Assembly (NCBI GenBank): GCA_017535315.1
Contig: JAFXUD010000034.1
Location: 1 to 64,000, forward strand
Direction of reading: 5' to 3'
Source of the DNA: Victivallales bacterium
GTDB taxonomy: Bacteria > Verrucomicrobiota > Lentisphaeria > Oligosphaerales > Oligosphaeraceae
DNA length: 64,000 bases
Shown here one piece after another: positions 1-8,473 of the stretch (positions within the stretch are counted from its first letter, which is position 1; every line of letters begins with the position of its first letter). The notes under the pieces were generated by a model. It searched no databases. It saw nothing but the letters and a program-made list of their open reading frames with translations, and was not told where the DNA came from. The position numbers and the translations under genes were made by a program.

Positions 1-14
1 CGCACCCACCAAGG

Positions 15-224
15 TTTTCAAGCGGCGTAGCCGCGGCAGAATATAGCCGTGGGTGAGCGCAGCGGCGAAGCCGCAAGCGTAACCCACGGTAGGCAAGGTA
101 TATATATTTTTCAAGCGGCGTAGCCGCGGCAGAATATAGACGTGGGCAAGCGCAGCGGCGTAGCCGCAAGCGCAACCCACGGGTCATGCGTAACCAACGG
201 TACGCGAGGTATATATGTTTTTCA
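15..224. repeat. two tandem copies of a dispersed GC-rich intergenic repeat
   Basis: Two direct copies of about 100 bp (about 15-107 and 108-224) share the order TTCAAGCGGCGTAGCCGCGG, then CGTGGG, a GC-rich hairpin core, then ACCCACGG and GGTATATAT. The CCGTGGGT...ACCCACGG inverted pair recurs near 11545, 24104, 32123 and 51905. Bases 225-393 continue into a sequence that resembles 48340-48490 (GAGGCG, CTAGAAAA, GCTACAC, TTTTCTG in the same order). No gene is seen in 1-393. Confidence 0.8.
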
Positions 225-393
225 GGAGGCGCCGTAGGATTTCTTTCACCCTAGAAAACACAACTATTCTCCCTACTGTGGGCTTCGTTTGTCGCTACAC
301 TGCTTTGCTTGCCCACGGCAATTTTCTGTCTGGCTCTACACTACTTACTCTTTGAGAACATAGCGAAAAAAGTGGCGTAAATCAGACGCTGTT

Positions 394-1878
394 CTATCTC
401 CTCGCAGCCTCCTTCTCGAACTCCATTACAGCAACAGCGGCGGCTGGAAGAGTGTAGGCGTCGGTAGGGGTGACGTCGTGCGGAGCAAAAATTTCCGCGC
501 ACATGCTGGAGACTTCGTCTTCGGGATTCGGGTTAATCTCTAGGATACGGGAAGGTGTAGAATTGAAGCCAGGGATGGTGAAATCCAGGCGTTTTGCCTG
601 AGTGCGGTTTAGATTGACGATGTGCAGGAAAACCTTCTCCTCCGTGCGGCTGGCGGCAACATCAATGCCATCAGGCGCGTTCACAGCTAAGGCTTGCGTC
701 CCCATGTGGTGGCTGAAAAGCCCCATGATCGTGCCGACGGGCAGGAAATAGGCGACGTCATTCGTCCAGATGGGCGTGGGCAGCATAATGGCATTATTCT
801 GCCAGCGGTTGCCCATAAAGTCGGCCAGCGTCGCGATTTTGACAACATCGCCATGGCGTTCAAGCATGTTGGCGCAGCGTGCGTAAGCGATGCCTGCGTA
901 CCATGAGGAGAGGAGGTCGCCGCGGTGGCGTCCACGCAACGAATAATGTCCCTCCGTAATGGCCAGTTTCTGCCCGTAGGGGGCCACGGATTTCTTCATA
1001 TAGAGGATGCGGTCTTCGAAGTCGCGCGTCGTCTCCAAAATCTTCTCCCAGGTCAGGTCTGGGTCCTTGCGGTACTCGGTGCCATGGAGGGTTGCATAGC
1101 GTGGACCGCCGCCAAAGTGGTTGTGGAAGGCCACCATGTCGGCAGTATCCCCTACTGCCTCGCAGATATCCTTCGTCCAATCACAGGTCTTTCCAGACAG
1201 ATAGTTTCCCTGCCAGGCGTCATTGGGACCGTCGCCCCACACTATCAGCTTGAGGCTCGGGTCAGCGTTGCGCATCGCCTTGATGAACTCGACTGCCTTC
1301 GCCGCATTCTGTTCACTGGTAAAGCCACGTTTGTCGTAACTCGTCTCATTGCCAATCTGCCAGTAGTGTATGCCGTATGGCTGATCGTGGCCGTGGCTCT
1401 TGCGCAGCTTGTCATCGGGATCATTGCAGTAGCGCACCCACTCGGCGGCCTCATCGGCAGTGCCAAGGCGGTCTTCGCCAAGAGCAGGGTGCGCCCAGTG
1501 CATCCGCCCATCTGATTCGAAATTAACGCAGAAAAGCAGTTCGCTGCCGACCTCCTTGGCCAGCTCCGCCAGCTCGGCAGTGCCGACATGGTTAAGGTAG
1601 ATGCCGTCCCAGCACATGTTGTGCATGGGCACACGCTCGGCCATCGGTCCGACGGCCTCCTTCCAATGGTAGTATGAGGAGAAGCAACCGCCCCAGCGCA
1701 GCATTGGTGGAGCAAGTCGCTTCACCATCTCCACAGCCTTGGGCTGCCACTTCTCCGCGCGGAAGTCCCATGAGGCGTCGATGGAGGAGTCCGCATTGCC
1801 GAGAGGCTCCGCAAACTGCATGTAAAGGAAAGGGGAAAGATCGTACTTCGGTGTAGTGTCAACACTGATGATGTTCAT
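394..1878 (-). CDS. GH51-like alpha-L-arabinofuranosidase, cytoplasmic
   Basis: 494 residues with no signal peptide. The motif WQIGNE (E178 the likely acid/base) and ITEGHYS (E309 the likely nucleophile) lie about 130 residues apart, as in clan GH-A; LRWGGC near residue 60 resembles the RWPGG signature of GH51. The C-terminal 100 residues look like the beta-sandwich of that family. The likely role is release of arabinofuranose or a related pentose from imported oligosaccharides. It is the last gene of a minus-strand set after the lyase and the MFS transporter, separated from the lyase by 96 bp that hold a nonamer repeat. ATG 1878 has GAAAGG about 8 bases upstream. GH51 is assigned from motifs only; substrate is unknown. 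Confidence 0.75.
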   Translation of the reverse strand: MNIISVDTTPKYDLSPFLYMQFAEPLGNADSSIDASWDFRAEKWQPKAVEMVKRLAPPMLRWGGCFSSYYHWKEAVGPMAERVPMHNMCWDGIYLNHVGTAELAELAKEVGSELLFCVNFESDGRMHWAHPALGEDRLGTADEAAEWVRYCNDPDDKLRKSHGHDQPYGIHYWQIGNETSYDKRGFTSEQNAAKAVEFIKAMRNADPSLKLIVWGDGPNDAWQGNYLSGKTCDWTKDICEAVGDTADMVAFHNHFGGGPRYATLHGTEYRKDPDLTWEKILETTRDFEDRILYMKKSVAPYGQKLAITEGHYSLRGRHRGDLLSSWYAGIAYARCANMLERHGDVVKIATLADFMGNRWQNNAIMLPTPIWTNDVAYFLPVGTIMGLFSHHMGTQALAVNAPDGIDVAASRTEEKVFLHIVNLNRTQAKRLDFTIPGFNSTPSRILEINPNPEDEVSSMCAEIFAPHDVTPTDAYTLPAAAVAVMEFEKEAARR

Positions 1879-1899
1879 GGGATGGGCCTTTCATGGGAC

Positions 1900-1962
1900 T
1901 AGAGGGACGGGAGAGACAAGAGAGACGGGAGGGACAGGAGAGACGGAAAAGACGGGAGAGAC
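1900..1962. repeat. purine-rich nonamer tandem repeat
   Basis: Seven consecutive 9-base units with consensus GGGAGAGAC (variants TAGAGGGAC, AAGAGAGAC, GGGAGGGAC, AGGAGAGAC, GGAAAAGAC) fill most of the 96 bp gap between the lyase and the arabinofuranosidase. One strand is almost pure purine. Confidence 0.9.
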
Positions 1963-1974
1963 GCAAGAGCCACT

Positions 1975-3705
1975 TTACTCCATCGCGAAGGAAATAGTCA
2001 AGCAGCCGTCGCTGGCGGGGGTGCCTGTGAGAATCGTCCTGTAAAGGGTTTTGCCCCAGGCGTTCTGTAGGCCAGGGTCATCCAGAGGATACGCTTCGGT
2101 CTGGGAAGCAAGAAGGCTGGTGAAGTTGATGGTCGGTGTCTGGTGCAGAAGGGTCATGGTGGGTGTCAGCGAACGTTCTGCCTGCCACTCGTCCTTGACG
2201 ACGAGCGTGTGTCCATCAAACAAAAAGCTTCTCCAATAGGAGCGCAGTCCCAGTTCCTTCGGGTAGCAGCTGCTGATTTCCATACGACAGGTAAAGGCGT
2301 TTTCATCGCCAGAGACCTCGAAGTGTTCGGCGTGACCGTCTCCTGCCTGCTGGGGGATTCCGTCAAAGACCAGCGGATTGTGGCTGAGGCCGCTCTGCGG
2401 GTAGTTCTTGTAGCGGTCTGCCGAAAAACTGCTTCGCGTATAGGTGGCCGTCCCCATGTCCAGCACGTTAAAGAGCCCCTCTTTTCCAATGACAAAATGC
2501 CCAACGTCGTTGTGGTTGTGCGGCTCGTGGTTGGAGCCGCCCTTAACGGCAATGAGTTGCCTGCCGCGCTTCCAGAAAAGCTGCTGCGACTGCCCATAGA
2601 TACGGAAAGAACGTTCTGGACGCGTTATCTCAGGATGCCGATGCGTGAAAAACGCATAGAGGTAGGGGAGAATCGGCGTGTGTACACGCGGGTAATTGGC
2701 ATCCAAGTCGTCCAGCATGTCCGCCACTACAATGGTTTCAGGCACGTTGGCGCACTCCGCCATGGCACGCACTACTCCCGTGGCAACATTATGCCTGCTG
2801 CCGCAGTCCGCAAAGCGGACGTACATTTCGCCGTCGTACCAGGCATCGGCCAAATAGCGGCACATGTTCTGGAACTTAGGCTCCTGACTGCATGAAATGA
2901 TGCCATCCGATGCCTGGCGCATCGCCTCCATAAACAGGAAGTACTTGGGGACGGAGAGATTCCAGTAGGCTGGCCCCTCCAGGCAGGCCCCGTCATCAGG
3001 GTAGCCGTTGTAATAGAGTTCGATAGAACGGGAGAGCAGTCTGGCGAAAGCATCAAAGCGAGCACTGTCCCCCGCAAGCATGGTGTTAGCGGTCCAGATA
3101 AGGTTGGAGCAGATCCATGCATTCCAGTTGTGGGTGGCCTTGCTCCAATAGAAGCGCGAAATATCTGCCTCGATGGGCACTATCAGCCGTTCAATCACCT
3201 CCTTGCGGATGCGGGCGACCAAGTTGTGTGAAACCGCCTCCAGCCTACTGGAAAGGAGTTCTAATGTCTGTGCCAAATACATGCCTGTTTCGGCTGCGAA
3301 GAGATCCACCATGGGATAGTCAATAAATGGGAAGGGGTCGGGCAAGGCCCTTGTGTGCGCGGGCACGCACCAGGTTGGTTCACCGAGAATATCCCAGACA
3401 TGACAGATGATAGCGTCAAGGAACCGCCCACTGCCCTCGATGCATTCAGCCAGCACGAGTGAGGCAAGATTGGTGCGCCGCTTAAAATAGTTTGTCTCGT
3501 AGCGGATGCGATTCCCGTTGCGCGCATGGTCCATGTAGTTCAACGCGGACAGGACGGGAACTGGCTCAACAAGTACCTTCTCTGCATCCATCAGAATGGC
3601 GGAGACAAGTCTGCGCTTCTCGTCGGAGGCCGCCACCGCCTCCCAGACAGGGCGTTCGTCAATCGTGGAAAAGGCCTTGAATGTGTGGAGACTATTCATT
3701 TTCAC
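1975..3705 (-). CDS. heparinase II/III family polysaccharide lyase-like protein
   Basis: 576 residues, no export signal. An all-alpha N-terminal half (Trp/Tyr-rich helices such as HNWNAWICSN, about residues 200-215) is followed by a beta-rich half with GGSNHEPHNHNDVGHF (about 400), the hallmark His/Asn block of the heparinase II/III superfamily. Such enzymes cleave uronate-containing polysaccharides by beta-elimination. The absence of a signal peptide and the adjoining MFS gene suggest action on imported oligosaccharides. The start is GTG at 3705, overlapping the TGA of the transporter (GTGA), so the two are translationally coupled. Exact substrate cannot be told from sequence. Confidence 0.8.
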   Translation of the reverse strand: MKMNSLHTFKAFSTIDERPVWEAVAASDEKRRLVSAILMDAEKVLVEPVPVLSALNYMDHARNGNRIRYETNYFKRRTNLASLVLAECIEGSGRFLDAIICHVWDILGEPTWCVPAHTRALPDPFPFIDYPMVDLFAAETGMYLAQTLELLSSRLEAVSHNLVARIRKEVIERLIVPIEADISRFYWSKATHNWNAWICSNLIWTANTMLAGDSARFDAFARLLSRSIELYYNGYPDDGACLEGPAYWNLSVPKYFLFMEAMRQASDGIISCSQEPKFQNMCRYLADAWYDGEMYVRFADCGSRHNVATGVVRAMAECANVPETIVVADMLDDLDANYPRVHTPILPYLYAFFTHRHPEITRPERSFRIYGQSQQLFWKRGRQLIAVKGGSNHEPHNHNDVGHFVIGKEGLFNVLDMGTATYTRSSFSADRYKNYPQSGLSHNPLVFDGIPQQAGDGHAEHFEVSGDENAFTCRMEISSCYPKELGLRSYWRSFLFDGHTLVVKDEWQAERSLTPTMTLLHQTPTINFTSLLASQTEAYPLDDPGLQNAWGKTLYRTILTGTPASDGCLTISFAME

Positions 3706-4982
3706 CCCTTTGTCTCGCCAGGCTCGGCGGTTGCCAGCAATTGGAAAATCAGCCCGATGGCAGTCATGATGAAGCAGAAGAAAAAGATGGTGTGATAATG
3801 AGTGAAAGTTCCATGCTTCGTTGTCCAGAACGGCGCAAGCGCGCCTGAGGCAAGCACAAGGGTGACACCGCTACGTCCAATAAAGGTGCCCAGGCTCTGC
3901 ATGGAGGTGACAAATGCCATCGAAATTACGGCGTTGTCAGGCTGCCCCAACGACAATTGGCGCGTGGAGCCCAGACACATCAGCGAGGCGGAAACCACGC
4001 CATTCAGCAGGAATGCCGCAAAGAGCAGCGGCAGGTTTGCGGCATTTCCCTTGTGTACAAACAGAAGCAGGCCGATGACGAGCAGTCCAAGCAGATGGGT
4101 CAGCACCTGGAAGCCAAACAGCCCCAGGCGTTTCACCAGAATCTTCAGCAGCGCGTTTCCCAAGATGACGCCCGCCAAGTTGCAGGAGGTGGCGTACATG
4201 ATGACAGAGGCGGCTATGCCAAGCTCCGTCTTCATATAGACGGTCGCCACGGGAATCACGGCTAACACAAACAGGTCAAGGTAGAAAATGAGGCAGCAGA
4301 AACCGATGAGCTTCGGGCTCTTGCGCAAGGCAAGAATGGATGATGGGAAGTGTACCTTCTCCCGCTTGGCATTGGGGTCGATGGGCAGCTTGTCAAGGTA
4401 GATTTTGCGTCCAATCAAGGTGATCCCCGCAAAGGCGATGGCCGCCTGCATGAGCCAGACGGGCGGATTCGCCCCCATGAGCTTGCCCAAAACAAATATC
4501 AGGATGGTGTTGAACAGCATGTAAAGAACGCGCATTCGTCCAAAAAAGGGGACACGGTCCTGCGGACGCAGAAAGTTGTTGAGCATGGGATACCAGGTTG
4601 CGGAATAAAGGGGCCGCGTTGCAGAGTAGCAAAGACAAGAGAGAATGACGACGTATTTGCCAGCCGCTCCCATATACGGTGCCAAAGCCATTACCAGAAA
4701 CATCGCCGTGCCTGCATACACTGCAACAGAATAGCTCCTGCGCAGGCCAATGTGGGCGATGAGATAGGCGAACGGGATGGAGCAGAAGGCATGGGCAAAC
4801 GCGCTTATCGCAGAAGAAAACAGCGAGAAGGAGGCACTGCCTCCCAACATCATCAAGTAGAGGATGACAATGGTGTTGCTGTCTATGAACTGCTCTGAAA
4901 CACATCCGTATATGGCGGACCATATGGCGGATTTACAACTTTTCCTGCGTACTGCCTCTGGCAGTGTCGCCGCGAAACTCAT
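3702..4982 (-). CDS. MFS family transporter
   Basis: 426 residues with about 12 hydrophobic segments and a central cytoplasmic loop near residue 210 (DKLPIDPNAKREK). It is the first gene of a three-gene minus-strand set with a lyase and an arabinofuranosidase, so an oligosaccharide or uronide is the likely cargo; this is inferred from context. The final TGA overlaps the GTG start of the lyase. Upstream, 5026-5043 carries a perfect 9 bp tandem repeat that could be its operator. Confidence 0.8.
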   Translation of the reverse strand: MSFAATLPEAVRRKSCKSAIWSAIYGCVSEQFIDSNTIVILYLMMLGGSASFSLFSSAISAFAHAFCSIPFAYLIAHIGLRRSYSVAVYAGTAMFLVMALAPYMGAAGKYVVILSCLCYSATRPLYSATWYPMLNNFLRPQDRVPFFGRMRVLYMLFNTILIFVLGKLMGANPPVWLMQAAIAFAGITLIGRKIYLDKLPIDPNAKREKVHFPSSILALRKSPKLIGFCCLIFYLDLFVLAVIPVATVYMKTELGIAASVIMYATSCNLAGVILGNALLKILVKRLGLFGFQVLTHLLGLLVIGLLLFVHKGNAANLPLLFAAFLLNGVVSASLMCLGSTRQLSLGQPDNAVISMAFVTSMQSLGTFIGRSGVTLVLASGALAPFWTTKHGTFTHYHTIFFFCFIMTAIGLIFQLLATAEPGETKG

Positions 4983-5025
4983 GTCGAATATCTCCTGCTA
5001 ACTAGTGCATAATGACAGTCTTTAA

Positions 5026-5043
5026 ACAATCTAGACAATCTAG
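5026..5043. promoter_or_regulatory. candidate operator: tandem ACAATCTAG repeat
   Basis: Two perfect abutting copies of ACAATCTAG lie 44-61 bp upstream of the MFS start, in the divergent region between the glycan operon (minus) and prfB (plus). Position and symmetry (two TCTAGA-like half sites) fit a regulator site; no regulator is identified. Confidence 0.35.
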
Positions 5044-5181
5044 AATGAATTTAAACCACATTTCACAATTCGCAAGCGCATTAGCCCCTCTTGCTAGAAA
5101 AACCTACGAAGTGGGTTATATTATAGAGGAAATTTCATATCGGCGCAAGAAGACGCCTTCACCCACGGGAAACCACATATC

Positions 5182-6298
5182 ATGACGAAAGAAGAACTTC
5201 AAAACAAAGTGCGAGAGGCTGAAGAGCGTCTTGAGCATTTGAGGGGGTTTCTTTGACGTCCCTGCCAAGCAGGAACGACTGGACCTTCTGGAAGCGCAGA
5301 TGACGCGCAATGATTTCTGGGACCGCAAGGAGCAGGCGCAGGAGACTGTCAGCGAAGTCAGCATGCTAAAAAACCTCCTGGAGCCATTTAGACGCAATGT
5401 CAACCAGCTTGATGACTTCAAAGTGATGGCTGAATTGGCCGAGGCGGAAGGAGAGGACTCCCCCTTCTATCAGGAGGCTGACGAACAGGCTGAAAAGCTT
5501 TTCAAGGGGTTGGACGAACTGGAGTTCCTCTGTTTCCTTTCGGGCAAGATGGACCACAACAACGCCATCGTCACCATCCATGCGGGCGCAGGCGGCACGG
5601 AGGCGTGCGACTGGTGCGGGATGCTCTACAGAATGTACACGCACTGGTGCGACAAGCGCGGCTTCAGCTATGACATCGTCGATATGCAGCCTGGCGACGA
5701 GGCAGGAACCAAATCCGTCAACTTCATCGTCCAGGGTGAGTTTGCATATGGTTACATGAAGGCGGAGAAAGGCGTCCATCGCCTGGTCAGAATCTCCCCC
5801 TTTGACGCAAACAAGCGCCGCCACACCTCCTTTGCGTCCGTCGATGTCCTCCCTGAAATCAACGACGACATCGTCATCGACATCGCGGAGAGTGACTTGC
5901 GCATTGACACCTTCCGTGCCTCGGGCGCAGGCGGCCAGCATATCAACAGGACGGACAGCGCGGTCCGCATCACCCACCTGCCCACAGGCATCGTGGTCAC
6001 CTGCCAGAGCGAACGTTCCCAACACAAGAACAAGGCAAATGCCATGCGCATCCTGAAGGCACGACTCTTCGACTTGGAGGAATCCAAGCGCAGGGCCGAG
6101 CACGCAGCCGAATCCGCCGCCAAGGGCGACAACGCCTTTGGCAACCAGATTCGCTCGTATGTTTTCCAGCCCTACCAGATGGTAAAAGACCTCCGCACGG
6201 AGGAGGAGACCAGCAACATCTCCGCCGTCCTCGACGGGGATCTGGACCCTTTCATCATCGCCTGGCTCAAGGCAGGCCAGCCGCAATCAAGAGTTTAA
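5182..6298 (+). CDS. prfB: peptide chain release factor 2 (programmed +1 frameshift)
   Basis: Translation starts at ATG 5182, runs 24 codons to CTT (5251-5253), meets in-frame TGA (5254-5256), and continues in the +1 frame from GAC 5255. This gives a 371-residue protein. The stop-recognition motif SPF falls at residues 205-207 and the catalytic GGQ at 250-252, the same numbering as E. coli RF2. It releases peptides at UGA and UAA. The frameshift provides autoregulation: low RF2 lets ribosomes slip past UGA. A caller that begins at ATG 5300 would lose the first 39 residues. Confidence 0.97.
5242..5257 (+). promoter_or_regulatory. RF2 programmed frameshift signal
   Basis: AGGGGG (internal Shine-Dalgarno-like) is followed by TTT and then CTTTGAC. 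This matches the canonical bacterial prfB site AGGGGGTATCTTTGAC with a single change (TTT for TAT). Confidence 0.97.
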
Positions 6299-6349
6299 AT
6301 GTCTTTTACATAGCAACATCCAATCAACAACCCAAAGGAGCAATTTACA

Positions 6350-8344
6350 ATGCAATGCTGCTGCAAAACCGTGAAGAAAGCCATTGACACAGTCCGCCTG
6401 CTGGCCGCCGACGGCGTCCAGAAAGCCAATTCGGGACATCCAGGGATGCCGATGGGCTGCGCCGACTATGCGTTCACGCTGTGGAACGAGTTCCTCCGCT
6501 TCAACCCCGCCGACCCCGAATGGATTGGCAGAGACCGCTTTGTCCTCTCCGCAGGGCACGGCTCGATGCTCATCTACTCGCTGCTCCACCTCTTCGGCTA
6601 TGGGCTGACCATCGACGACCTCAAGAGCTTCCGCCAGAAAGGCAGCAAGTGCCCAGGCCATCCCGAATACGGCCATACGAAGGGTGTTGAAGTCACCACT
6701 GGCCCGCTGGCCTCTGGTCTCGCATCCGCAGTCGGCATGGCCATTGGCCTGAAGCAACTCAAGGCACGCATCGGCGCCTGTGACTGCCTTTTCAACCAGA
6801 AGGTCTATGTCATCTCTGGTGATGGCTGCATCATGGAAGGCACCTCCCACGAGGCGTGCGCCCTGGCTGGCCACCTCAAACTGGACAACCTGATCCTCTT
6901 CTATGACGACAACGGCATCACCATCGAAGGCGAGACCAAGATCGCCTTCAGCGAAAACGTTGCCGAGCGCTATGCCGCCTACGGTTGGAATGTCATCCGC
7001 ATCAATGGGCAGGATGTGAAACAGATCCGTGCCGCCATCTCCCTGGCGAAGGTCACCGAAGGCAAGCCCACCATCATCATCGGCAAGACCGTCATCGGCA
7101 AGGGTTCGCCCAACAAGGCTGGCAAGGAAGAGTGCCACGGCGCACCGCTTGGAGCCGACGAGCTCGCCCTCACCAAGACCAACCTGGGATTCGACCCCAA
7201 TGAATCCTTCGTCGTCCCCGAAGAGGTCCGCAAGCTCTGCGACGACACCATCGCAGCCAAGAAGGCCGCTGCCGCCGAGTGGAACGCCAAGTTCGAAGAG
7301 TTCAAGTCCAAGATGGACGCGGACACCGCCAAGCTTTTCAAGGCACTCATCAACAAGGAAGTCCCCGCTGACATCGAGGCGCAGCTGATGGCCGCTGTTC
7401 CCGAAAAGGCCACGGCCACCCGCAGCAGCGGCGGCACCATCATGCAGAAGGCCGCAGCCCTGGTTCCCGCGCTCGTCGGCGGCTCCGCCGACCTGAACCC
7501 CAGCACCAAGACCTATCTTAAGGGTCTGGGCGATTTCAGCGTAGAAGACCGCGCAGGGCGCAACGTCCACTACGGCATCCGCGAACTGGGCATGGGCATG
7601 ATCAGCAACGGTCTCGCTCTGACTGGTGCCATTCCATTCAGCTCCACCTTCATGGTCTTCTCCGACTACATGAAGCCCGCCATTCGCCTGGCCGCCCTGC
7701 AGAAACTCCATGAAATCTACGTTTTCACGCACGACTCCATCTTCGTCGGCGAAGACGGCCCGACCCACCAGCCCATCGAGCAGCTGGCGATGTTCCGCTC
7801 GATTCCTGGTCTGACCACCATCCGCCCTGCGGAATCCAACGAGACCGCGCAGGCATGGGCGGCGGCCCTGCAGGCGGACGGCCCCGTGGTCCTCTGCCTC
7901 ACCCGCCAGAACCTCCCGAACCTTGACGCGACAATCGTCAAGGAGAAGATGGCCGTCTCCAAGGGTGCATACATCGTTGACTGCGAGGAAGGCTTCGAGG
8001 TCATCCTCATCGGCACAGGCTCCGAGCTTCACTGCGCTCTGGGCGCCGCCAAGCTGCTCCGCGAGAAGGGTGTCAAGGTTCGCGTGGTCTCCATGCCCAG
8101 CTGGGAACTCTTCGACAAGCAGGATGCCGCCTACAAGGAGAAGGTCCTGCCCACTGCCGTCACCAAGCGCGTCGCCGTCGAGGCTGGCTCCACTTTCGGC
8201 TGGGGCAAGTACGTTGGCAGCAATGGCCTCGTCATGGGCATCGACCACTTCGGCGAATCCGCCCCGTGCGAGCTCCTCGCCAAGGAATACGGCTTCACCG
8301 CTGAAGGCGTCGCTGAACACACCCTCAAGTACCTGGGGAAGTAA
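6350..8344 (+). CDS. tkt: transketolase
   Basis: 664 residues, the normal family length. The N-terminal thiamine-diphosphate domain has SGHPGMPMG, GHGSMLIYSLLHL and the cofactor signature GDGCIMEGTSHEA with DDNGITI. The middle Pyr domain has GIRELGMG and FVGEDGPTHQP, and a C-terminal domain follows. It transfers two-carbon ketol units in the non-oxidative pentose phosphate pathway. AAAGGAG lies about 12 bases before ATG 6350. A GCGGGG/CCCCGC hairpin (8352-8368) follows the stop but lacks a T run. It is 51 bp downstream of prfB; the two may be co-transcribed. Confidence 0.97.
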   Translation: MQCCCKTVKKAIDTVRLLAADGVQKANSGHPGMPMGCADYAFTLWNEFLRFNPADPEWIGRDRFVLSAGHGSMLIYSLLHLFGYGLTIDDLKSFRQKGSKCPGHPEYGHTKGVEVTTGPLASGLASAVGMAIGLKQLKARIGACDCLFNQKVYVISGDGCIMEGTSHEACALAGHLKLDNLILFYDDNGITIEGETKIAFSENVAERYAAYGWNVIRINGQDVKQIRAAISLAKVTEGKPTIIIGKTVIGKGSPNKAGKEECHGAPLGADELALTKTNLGFDPNESFVVPEEVRKLCDDTIAAKKAAAAEWNAKFEEFKSKMDADTAKLFKALINKEVPADIEAQLMAAVPEKATATRSSGGTIMQKAAALVPALVGGSADLNPSTKTYLKGLGDFSVEDRAGRNVHYGIRELGMGMISNGLALTGAIPFSSTFMVFSDYMKPAIRLAALQKLHEIYVFTHDSIFVGEDGPTHQPIEQLAMFRSIPGLTTIRPAESNETAQAWAAALQADGPVVLCLTRQNLPNLDATIVKEKMAVSKGAYIVDCEEGFEVILIGTGSELHCALGAAKLLREKGVKVRVVSMPSWELFDKQDAAYKEKVLPTAVTKRVAVEAGSTFGWGKYVGSNGLVMGIDHFGESAPCELLAKEYGFTAEGVAEHTLKYLGK

Positions 8345-8386
8345 ATGAAACGCGGGGCTGATCCCCGCACACAAAATAGGGATTGG

Positions 8387-8450
8387 TGGTTAGTGGATAG
8401 TGGTTAGAGCTCTGTGGCAATACTAACCACTAACCACTAACCACCAACCA
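8387..8450. repeat. inverted heptamer repeat (TGGTTAG)n / (CTAACCA)n
   Basis: Three tandem heptamers (TGGTTAG, TGGATAG, TGGTTAG; 8387-8407) face four complementary heptamers (CTAACCA x3, CCAACCA; 8423-8450) across a 15-base spacer. The transcript would fold into a long hairpin between tkt and the CstA-type gene. Confidence 0.9.
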
Positions 8451-8473
8451 CTTTCAAAAGGAGAAGACCGTTT

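Noticed and set aside
5300-6298. prfB starting at 5300
   Set aside because: The canonical frameshift site and correct residue numbering show the start is 5182.
6287-8374. 695-codon open frame antisense to transketolase
   Set aside because: Exact shadow of tkt; the sense product is unmistakable and the antisense product has no family features. Long antisense frames arise from the codon bias here.
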